The notes: generated by a model from the sequence alone, not told the origin. A stretch of 64,000 nt of DNA from Peptoniphilus ovalis (GCF_018919265.1 NZ_JAHLQO010000003.1:367822-431821), one strand, 5' to 3'. Shown: positions 16,576 through 24,954, numbered from the stretch's first letter. A program made the numbers and translations.

Positions 16576-16619
16576 AAAAAAGGGAAGTATAGGCTTTAAT
16601 TTTTCTATACTTCCCTTTG
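16576..16619 (-). terminator. Leader hairpin before PcfB (element 2)
   Basis: Long arms AAGGGAAGTATAG and CTATACTTCCCTT, then a T-run on the minus strand, about 20 bases before the PcfB ribosome site. An identical stem precedes the element 1 PcfB gene. Confidence 0.75.
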
Positions 16620-16733
16620 ATTGTTTTTATTTTATTGTTGTTGGTGGTGGAGTGCTTATTTTGATGTTTTTATAGCTTTCTTAGGTCTTTGTACCTTTTA
16701 TACTTTTAAATAGCTTAAAATAGCTTTCCACCT

Positions 16734-16810
16734 TTAGTAGTTTATGTGTGTTCTTTTGTCTGATAGATAGTTTTTCATGTTGGAATATATTATCTGTATT
16801 TCTTTATTTG
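16734..16810 (-). pseudogene. 3' remnant of the 57-residue small gene
   Basis: The last 23 or so codons (YSNMKNYLSDKRTH.NY-stop) duplicate the end of the intact small gene at 18530-18703. The remnant breaks off in a run (TATTTCTTTATTTGTTTTAG) that also occurs inside PcfB at about 16128. Intact and broken copies flank the toxin-immunity cargo, which suggests how that cargo was inserted. Confidence 0.7.
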
Positions 16811-16984
16811 TTTTAGGATAATATTTTATTATATGTTAAATTACAATTGATCCTACAATGTAATCTGCTATTTTATCTGGATACTTGGATTTGTTTTTTC
16901 AAACTATATAATTACCTACATAAAAAAACTGACGACTAGTTATACTAGCAATCAGCTTCATTTACATATCTTTTCCTTTATCTA

Positions 16985-17371
16985 CTAGTCACCTAACCCA
17001 ATTAGGTTATCACTATATATTATTGCATATTGAGTTAGCTTAATTAATTTTTTAATATATCTTTTAACTTTAGATAAGGATACATTAAATTTTTCTATAC
17101 TTTCATTTTCTAATTCAGTATTTGTTTCTATAAAATTCATTACTGATTCTGCAAACTCTTTTATATATACAATATCAGAGTTATCAATTTTTGATGTTCC
17201 GTATGGTTCTAATTTATAGTATATATCATAGTAACTAAAGCTATCTTTATACTCAAAAAAGAAATCCTGTAAACCCTCATCCTCAATAATATATGATTTT
17301 TTATCTTTTTTATTTATACTTTTCTCGTTAGCTTCATTAATATTTTTTGCTGATACTATTACCAGAGCCAT
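16985..17371 (-). CDS. Probable immunity protein for the adjacent EndoU-like toxin
   Basis: A 128-residue, mildly acidic, soluble-looking protein without signal peptide or membrane helix, as expected for a cytoplasmic immunity protein. I do not recognise its family. It begins MALVIVSAKNINEANEKS, has an AAGGAG site and starts 12 bases after the stop codon of the secreted toxin, the usual order of toxin followed by immunity. A stem-loop (about 16920-16955) follows it. The role rests on gene position and size only. Confidence 0.6.
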   Translation of the reverse strand: MALVIVSAKNINEANEKSINKKDKKSYIIEDEGLQDFFFEYKDSFSYYDIYYKLEPYGTSKIDNSDIVYIKEFAESVMNFIETNTELENESIEKFNVSLSKVKRYIKKLIKLTQYAIIYSDNLIGLGD

Positions 17372-17383
17372 AATATCTCCTTT

Positions 17384-18193
17384 TTATTTTATAGGATATG
17401 CTGTTACAACATGACCTCTGTTATTTATAACTACTTTTAGCCTATTTAAAGATTTACCATGATCAGTTCCAATCTTAGAATAAAAGTTTTTAATAAATAC
17501 ATATCCATATCTGTTATTTGAATTTGCACTTACAGTAGCAGTTCCATCTGTTAGAGTTCTCTTTATCGCATTTTTTATGTCGAAATTTTTAATAAACTTT
17601 GATGTTCCTTTTACTTTACTGTTGAAACCATGCCTATATAAAATGTGGTTTCTAAATACATCATCTCCTAAGTTATACCCTTTTGCAACTTTTCTAATCA
17701 AGCTAATTGCTTTAGAAGATGATATTTTTTTAATAGCTCTTTTTACTATACTTTTATTTTTTGAACTTTTGTTCGCAAATTTTAGAACTTCATCCATTTT
17801 AGGAACCATTTTTCCACCTTGTCTAAAGTATGCGCTTGATGGTAAAAATGGTAATAATGCTGCTGTATCCAGAACTGCCCAACCAAAATTTCCAAAACTA
17901 GGATCATTTAAAAAAGTTGCCCAGCTAAAACCAGCCATAACTACATCTAAAACATCCCATAGACTCCTGGTTTGAATTCCTTCATCATTATAAATAAGCT
18001 CATCTTCATCTGCTGAATAAAAAGCATAATTTATATCACTCAGCTGTTCTTCAGTGTATAGTATTGATTCAGTATTAGTATCATCTACTAAATAGCTATC
18101 TAAATTTTGTGAACTCGCTATTACTGGTGCATAAGAAGTTGCAAGCATCATCACAGATAGCATAAGTGCCGTAAATCGTTGTATTATTTTCAT
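17384..18193 (-). CDS. Secreted polymorphic toxin, SAR2788-like with EndoU-type nuclease C-terminus
   Basis: A 269-residue exported protein. Residues 1-27 are a signal peptide (MKIIQRFTALMLSVMMLATS). Residues about 75-120 (LWDVLDVVMAGFSWATFLND ... DTAALLPFLPS) look like a pre-toxin TG segment. The last 87 residues resemble bacterial EndoU-like or SAR2788-type toxin domains: HILYRHGFNS near 183, GTDHGKSLNRLKVVI and the closing GHVVTAYP, where His, His and Lys/Tyr would be catalytic. The start at 18193 has GGAGG; an earlier ATG lacks one. It would cleave RNA in a competitor cell. Enzyme class is inferred from motif shape, not shown. Confidence 0.68.
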   Translation of the reverse strand: MKIIQRFTALMLSVMMLATSYAPVIASSQNLDSYLVDDTNTESILYTEEQLSDINYAFYSADEDELIYNDEGIQTRSLWDVLDVVMAGFSWATFLNDPSFGNFGWAVLDTAALLPFLPSSAYFRQGGKMVPKMDEVLKFANKSSKNKSIVKRAIKKISSSKAISLIRKVAKGYNLGDDVFRNHILYRHGFNSKVKGTSKFIKNFDIKNAIKRTLTDGTATVSANSNNRYGYVFIKNFYSKIGTDHGKSLNRLKVVINNRGHVVTAYPIK

Positions 18194-18205
18194 AATATCC
18201 TCCAA

Positions 18206-18529
18206 GTGTTTTTTTGATACTATACAACCTAATTTTTAATTAATCTAGTATTAATAATCACATTCTTTTTTTAATTTTTATTGACATTTAATAGCTGGTC
18301 TATTACTCAAATGTAAAATCTCCCTTCAATAAACTATATGATTTACTATTAGGAGATTTTTAGTTTAACAATGTTTATCTAAAAATAGAAAATCTCCTAA
18401 AATTTCTTTTCTAAAGCAATATAAAGTATAAAGGATAACTTGCCAGTTGGTTTGTTAAATTGACCAGTATTTTCTTGAAACACCCATCATAAATTAACCT
18501 TTGTCTGCTTTCATTTTACCTTTCCACCT
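18206..18529. other. Intergenic stretch upstream of the toxin
   Basis: About 320 bases without a gene. It is very AT-rich and has AAATCTCC (18317) that can pair with GGAGATTT (about 18352) followed by T-rich sequence, with a further AAATCTCC copy near 18389. Possibly a terminator between the relaxase operon and the toxin cassette. The toxin promoter should be just upstream of 18193, but I see no clear -35 box. Confidence 0.4.
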
Positions 18530-18703
18530 TTAGTAGTTTGTGTGTGTTCTTTTGTCTGATAGATAGTTTTTCATGTTGGAATATAATATCTGCACTTCTT
18601 CATTGTTCAGCGCTTTTATTTCTTCTGTGCTTTTATATGTTTTGTATGTTCCATCTTCATCTGCTTTTATGAGTTCATCTATTAGCTCTTGCCTTTTATT
18701 CAT
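18530..18703 (-). CDS. 57-residue small protein of the mobilization module, element 2 copy
   Basis: MNKRQELIDELIKADEDGTY begins a small acidic/basic helical protein of 57 residues ending in NY. AGGAGG lies six bases before the ATG. Its counterpart in element 1 (32206-32379) is nearly identical, also directly downstream of the relaxase gene, and the last third is duplicated at 16734. Conservation of length and frame in both elements shows it is a real gene. I do not recognise the family; a relaxosome accessory role would fit the position. Confidence 0.7.
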   Translation of the reverse strand: MNKRQELIDELIKADEDGTYKTYKSTEEIKALNNEEVQILYSNMKNYLSDKRTHTNY

Positions 18704-18776
18704 CTCTATTACCTCCTAAAACGGTCTTTATTTTCTTGGTCATATTATAGCTTGGATAAGATATTTTTACCAGGAC

Positions 18777-20417
18777 TTATCTTTCTTGATCCATTTTCTT
18801 GTTTTTCATACTTTCTCTGTATTCATTATCTTTATTGACTTGGTCTTGGAATTTTTTAATCTGTGCTATTACACTTGGTTTTTCTCCTTGTTTTATTAGC
18901 TTATCTATTTCTATGGATAAGTCTATGCCAAGTTCTTTATTTACAAAATCTACTGAATATTTTATATGATTAATTTCCTGGTATTCATCTTTTATCTTGT
19001 CTTTTTCTTTATTTATTTCTTCAAGATTTACCATTAAAAGATTTTTTTCTTCATTCCATTTTTTAGGACTTAGTTTTTCCTTATCTGATAGGAGTTTTTT
19101 TAATTTCCCACTTACTACTTTATATTGGTCTATGTCTTTCTTATGTTTATTATAAAAGGTGTCTTTTGTGAATATATTTTTCTTTTGATATTCTTCATAA
19201 ACTCCTTTTTTGGCTTTGTAGATTTCATAGTATAGAATTTTCTTTTCTACATCTTCCATTTCTTTATGGATTGTCTTTGCTTTTTTATTTAGTTTGTAAC
19301 TATTAGACTTTAATGTTTCTATTTTTGTTTGTAACTGACCTATGGTTTCTATGTTATTCTTTCTTAAATAACTATATGCACTCGTTAGCTTTTTGAAGTC
19401 ATATTTTTCTTTATTTGTTTTTGCATATCCTTTTAGATATTTGCTTTTTTCTTTTTGAATTTCTGAATAAGTTAATAGATAATTTGTTAGATTGAAAAGT
19501 TTAGGGTTGTCTATTACCTTATCTCTTTCTATATCCTTAAATTTTTCATAAGCAGTAGACAAGTTATCTAATAAATTTCCTATCCAACCCTTTAATGTTT
19601 TTATCTCTTCTTTTATTGTTTTTACAAGGTTATTATATTTTCTTATTTCTCTATTATAGTTTCCCTTGTCAGTTTCTATTCCCTTTCTTTCCATTGCACT
19701 TGCTGCTGATCCTAAGTGGATTGTCGGTAAATAATCTGAATTTTGTCTTTTAAAACTCCTATGGTCTACTCTTCTTTCTATCTTGTTTCTTGCTAGATAT
19801 TCATTGCAAAGGTCTGAAAAATTTTCTCTCCATTTTTCTACATTTCCCTTATCATTCCAGGTTGTTAGTTCTACTTTTCTTGTCTTTGGTTTTCCATTTT
19901 TGTTTAAAATCTTCTCTCCTTTTTCATTTAGGATATATTCTTTTTTTGACTTTGCTAAGAACTCTCCTTTTTCGTTTATGGGTCGCATTATGGTCATTAT
20001 ATGACAATGGATATTTCCATTTTTATCTTGACTCTCATCATGAATTGCATAATCTACTATCATTCCTTGTGATGTTAGATTTTCTTTTATAAATCTTTCA
20101 ACTAGGTTTTTATTTTCACTTAAAGTTAATTCTTTTGGTAGTCCTATTATGAATTGTCTTGCTAGTTGTGCATTAGAATTTTTTTCTGCCATTTCTACTT
20201 TATTCCATAAGGTAGACCTATCGTTAAATTCTTTTGGTATATGATCAGGTAATATTATATTTTTTGCTAATACTTTTCCTTTTCTTGTATAGTCATGGGT
20301 TACTCCGTCCCATTCATTTTTTATTTTTTCTCCACTTATATATGCTGCACTTGCTACTGCACTTTTCCCTTTTCCTCTTGATATTATGTTTACTGAAAAA
20401 TGAAAACTGTCTGCCAT
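18777..20417 (-). CDS. MobQ (MobA/MobL) relaxase of element 2
   Basis: A 546-residue relaxase. The N-terminal domain begins MADSFHFSVNIISRGKGKSA, has YISGEKI, and carries the metal-binding histidines in GNIHCHIMTIMRP (about 150), all typical of MobA/MobL of the MobQ class. The rest is a long coiled-coil region. It should nick the oriT-like site at about 22400, bind the 5' end covalently and lead the strand into a helper's mating channel. The oriT lies upstream, now separated from the gene by an IS110-family insertion. Parts of the protein (1-45, 165-190 and 205-225) are almost identical to the element 1 relaxase, while the regions between differ. Confidence 0.9.
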   Translation of the reverse strand: MADSFHFSVNIISRGKGKSAVASAAYISGEKIKNEWDGVTHDYTRKGKVLAKNIILPDHIPKEFNDRSTLWNKVEMAEKNSNAQLARQFIIGLPKELTLSENKNLVERFIKENLTSQGMIVDYAIHDESQDKNGNIHCHIMTIMRPINEKGEFLAKSKKEYILNEKGEKILNKNGKPKTRKVELTTWNDKGNVEKWRENFSDLCNEYLARNKIERRVDHRSFKRQNSDYLPTIHLGSAASAMERKGIETDKGNYNREIRKYNNLVKTIKEEIKTLKGWIGNLLDNLSTAYEKFKDIERDKVIDNPKLFNLTNYLLTYSEIQKEKSKYLKGYAKTNKEKYDFKKLTSAYSYLRKNNIETIGQLQTKIETLKSNSYKLNKKAKTIHKEMEDVEKKILYYEIYKAKKGVYEEYQKKNIFTKDTFYNKHKKDIDQYKVVSGKLKKLLSDKEKLSPKKWNEEKNLLMVNLEEINKEKDKIKDEYQEINHIKYSVDFVNKELGIDLSIEIDKLIKQGEKPSVIAQIKKFQDQVNKDNEYRESMKNKKMDQER

Positions 20418-20507
20418 TTTATCACTTCCTTATATAATGTATTTAGGTTGTTAAAGGTAACCTATAATCCTTTATCGACTAAGTATTATTCAGTTTTACT
20501 GTATAAT

Positions 20508-20690
20508 ATTGTTATTAGATAGAGTGTACTCGTCACTTCCTTGAGATTTAATCTCGTACTTGAAAGAGTGAGTCCTCTAATCTTTTAACCGTTTACGAAT
20601 AAGTTAGATGTTGACCCTTTCAGGGTACTTCGTATATACCATAAGGCAGTAACGTTATTAGATTTTGAGGTGTCTATCTAAAATACTTTT
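20508..20690 (+). ncRNA. Candidate bridge RNA of the IS110-family element
   Basis: The left noncoding end of IS110-group elements encodes a structured bridge (seek) RNA that guides target and donor recognition. Here a TATAAT at 20502-20507 is followed by about 180 bases with local hairpins: CTTGAGATTTAATCTCG (about 20543) and GACCCTTTCAGGGT (about 20615), plus the AGAGTG...AGAGTGAGTCCTCT segments. The transposase start follows. Placement and structure fit, but guide loops were not matched to the termini. Confidence 0.5.
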
Positions 20691-20703
20691 TATGAGGTTT
20701 CAA

Positions 20704-21873
20704 ATGTTTTATTTAGGTATCGATATTGGTAAAAATACTCATGTTGCTTCATTAGTTGATGACAAGAAAAAAGTTATTTTTAAGGCTTTTTCTTTTCCAA
20801 ATTCCATTAATGGTGCTGAGAGTTTAATCCTTAAACTAGAAGCTTTCAAAAATGAACTTGAAATAGGTATGGAAGCCACTGGTCATTATTGGCTAAGTTT
20901 ATACTCGTTTCTTTGTGAAAAGAACTTCACTGTTCGTGTTATCAACCCTGTCCAAACTGACGGTTGGAGATCTGGTATAGAAATCAGAAAGAGAAAAACT
21001 GATATTATTGATTCTCTTTTAATAGCTGATCTTCTTAGATATGGAGATTTCGTTGAGACTTCACTTTCTAATGAAGATTATTTGTCTTTGAGAAATCTTT
21101 CCAGATTTAGGTCCTACCTTATTTCTTCAATTGGCGATCTTAAAAGAAAAACTATTGCACTTTTAGACCAAGTTTTCCCTGAATATGCTTCTTCTTTTAG
21201 CAACATTTTTGGTAAGACTTCTAAAGAAATTCTTTCAAATTTCTCTACTCCTTCTGATTTTGAGGATATTAATTCTGATGATTTGAGTACTTTTCTTGAA
21301 TCTGTTTCTAAGAAAAACTATGCTTCTAAGAAGATTGATGAGCTTTCTAAAAAGGCTTCTTCTTCTTTTGGTATTAATTTCTGCCTGGACTCATTTAGTC
21401 TTCAAATCAAAATGCTTATTGAGCAAATTTCTTTTATTCAAAATCAGGTTTCTGATGTTGAGAATGAAATTGAGGTTTTACTTGGAAAACTTAATTCTCC
21501 AATTACTACTATTCCAGGTATAGGTTCTGTTAATGCAGCTACTATATTAGGTGAAATTGGTGATGTTAATAGATTTTCTAATCCTTCTAAACTTGTCGCT
21601 TATGCTGGTTTGGATGCTAGCGTTTCTCAGTCTGGAGAATATGAATCTACTTACAATCATATGAGTAAAAGAGGTTCTCCTTACTTAAGGCGTGCTCTTT
21701 TTCAATCCGCTCTTAGAGCTGAATTTTGTGATCCTATTTTCTCAGCTTATTATCAAAAGAAAATTACAGAGGGAAAGCATCATCTAGTTGCAACCAATGC
21801 TGTTGCTAGAAAGCTTTGTCATACTATTTTTGCTGTTCTTACTAAGAATGAACCATATCAACAACAAAGTTAG
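20704..21873 (+). CDS. IS110-family DEDD transposase
   Basis: An approximately 389-residue recombinase. The RuvC-like N-terminal domain (DEDD_Tnp_IS110) shows GIDIGKNTHVASLVD with the first Asp, MEATGHYW with the Glu, and KTDIIDSLLIADLLR with the Asp pair. The C-terminal transposase_20 domain contains TTIPGIGSVNAATILGEIGD and the catalytic Ser region SKRGSPYLRRALF. I chose ATG 20704 (MFYLGIDIG); ATG 20692 is an alternative, and a start at 20665 lacks support. It is the only plus-strand gene in the left 46 kb. Length is normal and the frame is intact, so it may be active. Confidence 0.93.
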   Translation: MFYLGIDIGKNTHVASLVDDKKKVIFKAFSFPNSINGAESLILKLEAFKNELEIGMEATGHYWLSLYSFLCEKNFTVRVINPVQTDGWRSGIEIRKRKTDIIDSLLIADLLRYGDFVETSLSNEDYLSLRNLSRFRSYLISSIGDLKRKTIALLDQVFPEYASSFSNIFGKTSKEILSNFSTPSDFEDINSDDLSTFLESVSKKNYASKKIDELSKKASSSFGINFCLDSFSLQIKMLIEQISFIQNQVSDVENEIEVLLGKLNSPITTIPGIGSVNAATILGEIGDVNRFSNPSKLVAYAGLDASVSQSGEYESTYNHMSKRGSPYLRRALFQSALRAEFCDPIFSAYYQKKITEGKHHLVATNAVARKLCHTIFAVLTKNEPYQQQS

Positions 21874-22205
21874 TTTTTGCTTAACTGTTTACAAATTTTT
21901 GATAAAGGTTCTGTAAATGACTATCTTTGCTCGTGCTTAGCCTTTATCATTTGCAGGTTCTTTTGAGAAAATTACAATTTCACGAGCAAAAACCTTATGA
22001 ATCCCATATTTAAAATTTATTAAATATTAGGTCTTTTTGTTGTGCCTATTTTTATTCAGTTTTTATCTATATCAATTCCTATATTTTTTCATTTTACATC
22101 TTGACTTTTTATAGTTAGTCTTTCTTTCTTTGTTGTTTTAGGTGGAGGCTTAATAGAGTTGTATATCCTCTTTGTGAATGAGCGTTTTGAAATGATAAAA
22201 TAGAA

Positions 22206-22412
22206 AAAGCCGACTACTGAATTAATTTTTGTTGTTTCAGTATGTCGGCTTAATTGTTACTTTCATTTCAAATTTTAAAAGTCAAGGGCGAGCGTTAGCG
22301 AGTTTATTTACCCTTGACTTTTAAAAAGCGAATGGTTGTTGCTCCCTGCAAGGGTTTGGCTCTAAAGACACGCAAGCACCCTTTAGGGTGTATAATTGCG
22401 CCCTTAGAAAAT
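22206..22412. other. oriT-like region of element 2 (RSF1010-type nic)
   Basis: Three dyads in order: AAGCCGAC/GTCGGCTT arms (22209-22249), a perfect 16-base pair of arms ending AAAGTCAAGGG/CCCTTGACTTT (22273-22288 and 22311-22326), and CACCC-TTTA-GGGTG (22377-22390). The last is followed by TATAATTGCG then CCCTTA. In RSF1010-type (MobQ) origins an inverted repeat is followed by a TAAxTGCG/CCCT nick site. By that rule the nick is between 22400 and 22401. The region is almost identical in element 1. Confidence 0.72.
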
Positions 22413-22441
22413 CTAAGGGAGATTTTGTTATTTTATTTTTA

Positions 22442-22732
22442 TTAATTTCCTCTTATTATTCTTATTGTTTCTTTAAATTCTTTTGTCTTTGTTGCTTCTT
22501 CTAGTAGGATTTTTATTTCTTCATCTGTTAGTTCTTCTGCGTTTTCTATAAGGCTTTCTAAGATTGCTCCTCTTGTTATTAGCCTATGAGTTCTTTCTTT
22601 TCTTCTTTTTACTATGTCTTGTTTTAATATCTTATTTTCTTGATTTTTTAATTGCCTTAATCTTTCTTCTGTATCATCAATTTTATCTTTTATTTCTTTT
22701 GACTCTTGTCTAATTTTGTCTAAATTTTTCAT
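22442..22732 (-). CDS. DUF3847 family protein, element 2 copy
   Basis: A 96-residue protein of the DUF3847 family, helical and charged: KIRQESKEIKDKIDDTEERL, then the conserved block ERTHRLITRGAILESLIENA and EEIKILLEEA. The family is common next to the relaxase genes of Gram-positive mobilizable elements and resembles MobC-like relaxosome accessory proteins in size and position. It flanks the oriT directly, so an oriT-binding role is likely but inferred. It has a weak GGAA site and a leader hairpin 20 bases upstream. The element 1 copy differs at only a few residues. Confidence 0.75.
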   Translation of the reverse strand: MKNLDKIRQESKEIKDKIDDTEERLRQLKNQENKILKQDIVKRRKERTHRLITRGAILESLIENAEELTDEEIKILLEEATKTKEFKETIRIIRGN

Positions 22733-22751
22733 ATATAATTCCTTTCTTACA

Positions 22752-22790
22752 ATAAAAAAAGACGATAGAGTTTTTATTTTCTATCGCCTA
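22752..22790 (-). terminator. Leader hairpin before DUF3847 (element 2)
   Basis: GGCGATAG/CTATCGTC stem with loop AAAATAAAAACT and TTTTTTT on the minus strand, ending about 18 bases before the start codon. Confidence 0.7.
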
Positions 22791-22949
22791 GGATATTCAT
22801 CATTTAATGTTTTAACATTTTTCTAATTTAATAAGTTTTTATATCCTTACCACAAGACCATATTTTAGTTTCAGCAACTCTGAATCTTAATATAATCACT
22901 TATTATACTTGTTATTTCTATATCTAATACAGATATATCATCATTCATC

Positions 22950-23594
22950 CTAAATATCTAATTTTAGATTTTCCATTTTTTTTGAGTTCAATGCAAAAGA
23001 CATTAGAAATATTATCAAATATATTACACAAAGTGCAACATTTCCACCTGACTTAGAAAATCCAAGCCTATTTAATGCAAATATTTCTATTGATACTAGC
23101 ATTATAGAGCCAATTAAGCCTAAAACCATCCACAAATCACCTTTCTCTAAATCAATAAAGTACATGGCTAAGTAGAAGATTGATACTAATTGCAAAATAA
23201 GACCTAATAGAACATTTAACAAAGATATTAAGTCTGAAGCTCCATAATCAAAATAATGCTTACCTAGATAAATTGATATATAATTCAAAATAATCAACAT
23301 CAATATAGAAAAGAGAATAATAACTACTTGACTTATATATTTTGATAGTATTATATTTTTACTTTTTATTGGTAGCATGAATTCATATTTATATAATTTT
23401 AAATCATAATCTTTTCTTTGAGATAAAAGGATCAACAAACTGTTAGCGAAGATTACTACTGCAAAATACGCAAAAACAACCATTTGTATGTCAGCAAATA
23501 AATTTATTAGAATCCATGCTAAAATTAAAAATGCATTCATTATAAAAATGTTTTTAATGTTTTTATAATATATTTCTAACAATAAACCTTTCAT
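22950..23594 (-). CDS. ABC-2 type membrane permease
   Basis: A 214-residue integral membrane protein with about six helices (14-45, 47-58, 80-103, 125-145, 150-172 and 185-203). It lies three bases after an ABC ATPase gene and is the likely permease partner. With the GntR regulator it forms a three-gene unit like those that give resistance to cell-wall-active peptides or export small molecules. No substrate can be read from the sequence. Its ribosome site is AGGAGG just before the ATATATG start. Confidence 0.75.
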   Translation of the reverse strand: MKGLLLEIYYKNIKNIFIMNAFLILAWILINLFADIQMVVFAYFAVVIFANSLLILLSQRKDYDLKLYKYEFMLPIKSKNIILSKYISQVVIILFSILMLIILNYISIYLGKHYFDYGASDLISLLNVLLGLILQLVSIFYLAMYFIDLEKGDLWMVLGLIGSIMLVSIEIFALNRLGFSKSGGNVALCVIYLIIFLMSFALNSKKMENLKLDI

Positions 23595-23597
23595 ATA

Positions 23598-24476
23598 TTA
23601 GTCCTCCTTCCATGTTAATATTAATAACATTTCATCAAAATTTGGTTTATTCACAACAAATTCTTTATACTTATTCTTTATCTTCGATATATCTTTTACT
23701 AAAATATTTACTCTCCCATATTCTCTCCTGTATGAAATGATGTCCGTTTTTTCCACTTTTTCTAGTTCTGTATCAGTACAACGAAGTATCCCATAGTTAT
23801 ATAACAATTCATCCTTTTCTTCACTCAACACGACTTTACCATTATCCATAAAAACTATATAATCAGCTATTTTTTCCAAATCTGTTGTAATATGTGATGA
23901 TATATATACCGAGTGTTCTGGGTTTTCTATAAATTCTAATAATATACATAAAATCTCATCTCTACTTACTGGGTCTAACCCTGAAGTAATTTCATCTAAT
24001 ATGAGAAGTTTTGTTTCATGAGACAATGCTATAGCCAACGATAACTTCTTTTTCATTCCAAATGAAAATTGCTTAGTTTTCTTGTCTATTGGCAAATTAA
24101 ATCGATTCAAATAATTTTTAAAACTATCTTCTTCCCAATTACTATAATTAAATTTCATTACCTCATTTATCTCATTAGGTGTTAATAATAATGAATAGTT
24201 AGGGTCATCTAAAACAACACCTATGTGTTTTTTAATATCTATTTGATTACAATATTCAGTACCAAATATCTCTACTTTTCCCTCATCTTTTTGAAACATT
24301 CCAAGTATACAAGAAATAGTAGTACTTTTTCCTGCTCCATTTCTTCCTATGTTTCCTACAATAGATCCATAAGGTACTTCAATATTTATATTTTTCAAAG
24401 AAAAATCATTTGTTTTATTCTTTTTATTTAATCCAGATACCCTTAATGCAAATTTATTTTCATATGAATCCATCAT
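23598..24476 (-). CDS. ABC transporter ATP-binding protein
   Basis: A 292-residue ABC ATPase. Walker A GRNGAGKS is near residue 44, the Q-loop region lies before YSLLLTPNE, the signature is a variant FSFGMKKK near 140, Walker B is LLILDEIT near 158 and the switch His is in ISSHIT. The altered signature is typical for this class of exporters coupled to small GntR regulators. It overlaps the GntR gene by four bases and is followed by the permease, so the three are one operon driven by the promoter at about 24900-24927. Confidence 0.88.
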   Translation of the reverse strand: MMDSYENKFALRVSGLNKKNKTNDFSLKNINIEVPYGSIVGNIGRNGAGKSTTISCILGMFQKDEGKVEIFGTEYCNQIDIKKHIGVVLDDPNYSLLLTPNEINEVMKFNYSNWEEDSFKNYLNRFNLPIDKKTKQFSFGMKKKLSLAIALSHETKLLILDEITSGLDPVSRDEILCILLEFIENPEHSVYISSHITTDLEKIADYIVFMDNGKVVLSEEKDELLYNYGILRCTDTELEKVEKTDIISYRREYGRVNILVKDISKIKNKYKEFVVNKPNFDEMLLILTWKED

Positions 24477-24850
24477 TGCCCCTCCTCATATATCTTTTTT
24501 ATTAAATCTATCAAATCATCTATTGAAATAGAACTTGATTGTATTTTCTTGACAATTTTCTTTGCTAAATCTTCCACTTCTGTATATGTTTCTATTTTTT
24601 GTAATTCAATATTTCTTGCTGATATAAAACTGCCTTTTCCGTGAATAGTTTCAATAAATCCATCTTTTTGTAAATTTTCATAAGCCTTTTGAACTGTAAT
24701 TACAGCTACCTTAAGATTTCTAGCTAATACTCTCATAGATGGTATAGAATCTCCAGTTTTCAAATCTTCATTCATAATTTGTTTTTTTATCTGATTTTCG
24801 ATTTGTTCATAAATCGGTTCGCTAGAATCGGTATTTATAACAATATTTAT
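24473..24850 (-). CDS. YtrA-type GntR regulator with an unusual ATA or ATT start
   Basis: A GntR regulator of the short YtrA subgroup that normally represses its own operon of an ABC ATPase and permease. The winged helix reads IPSMRVLARNLKVAVITVQKAYENL with DGFIETIHGKGSF, followed by a short helical dimer domain. The first ATG (24775) would cut the DNA-binding domain, leaving out PIYEQIENQIKKQI. The full-length frame (125-126 codons, normal for the family) begins at ATA 24850 or ATT 24853, with AGGAGG directly upstream. So either translation uses a rare start, or an ATG has been lost and a shorter protein is made. Confidence 0.75.
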   Translation of the reverse strand: MNIVINTDSSEPIYEQIENQIKKQIMNEDLKTGDSIPSMRVLARNLKVAVITVQKAYENLQKDGFIETIHGKGSFISARNIELQKIETYTEVEDLAKKIVKKIQSSSISIDDLIDLIKKIYEEGQ

Positions 24851-24868
24851 AATGCACCTCCTGTTCCA

Positions 24869-24927
24869 GAAGTGTACTTATGTGTACTTGTTATTTTAAT
24901 AATACCACCAATAAAAATTTTTTTCAA
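24869..24927 (-). promoter_or_regulatory. Promoter and repeat operator of the GntR-ABC operon
   Basis: On the minus strand, TTGAAA (24922-24927), a 17-base spacer and TATTAT (24899-24904) form a near-consensus promoter. Just downstream are two direct copies of AAGTACAC ten bases apart (24870-24889), a good binding site for the GntR protein near the transcript start. AGGAGG for the regulator follows at 24857-24862. Confidence 0.72.
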
Positions 24928-24954
24928 CCCCCTTAATTTCCCAATTTTGAGTAT

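Larger units (their letters stand above)
20431..22126 (+). mobile_element. IS110-family insertion sequence
   Basis: The interval has no counterpart in element 1, where relaxase and oriT are joined by 40 bases. Comparing flanks places the ends near 20431 and 22126, within about ten bases. It contains one DEDD transposase on the plus strand and long noncoding ends (about 270 bases left, 250 right). No obvious terminal inverted repeats are seen, as expected for IS110. It lies against the direction of the relaxase gene and may separate that gene from its promoter. Confidence 0.75.

Noticed and set aside
20665..20703. Earlier start for the IS110 transposase
   Set aside because: The family begins with ..YLGIDIGK, and the ATG at 20704 fits; the upstream codons fall in the presumed bridge-RNA region.
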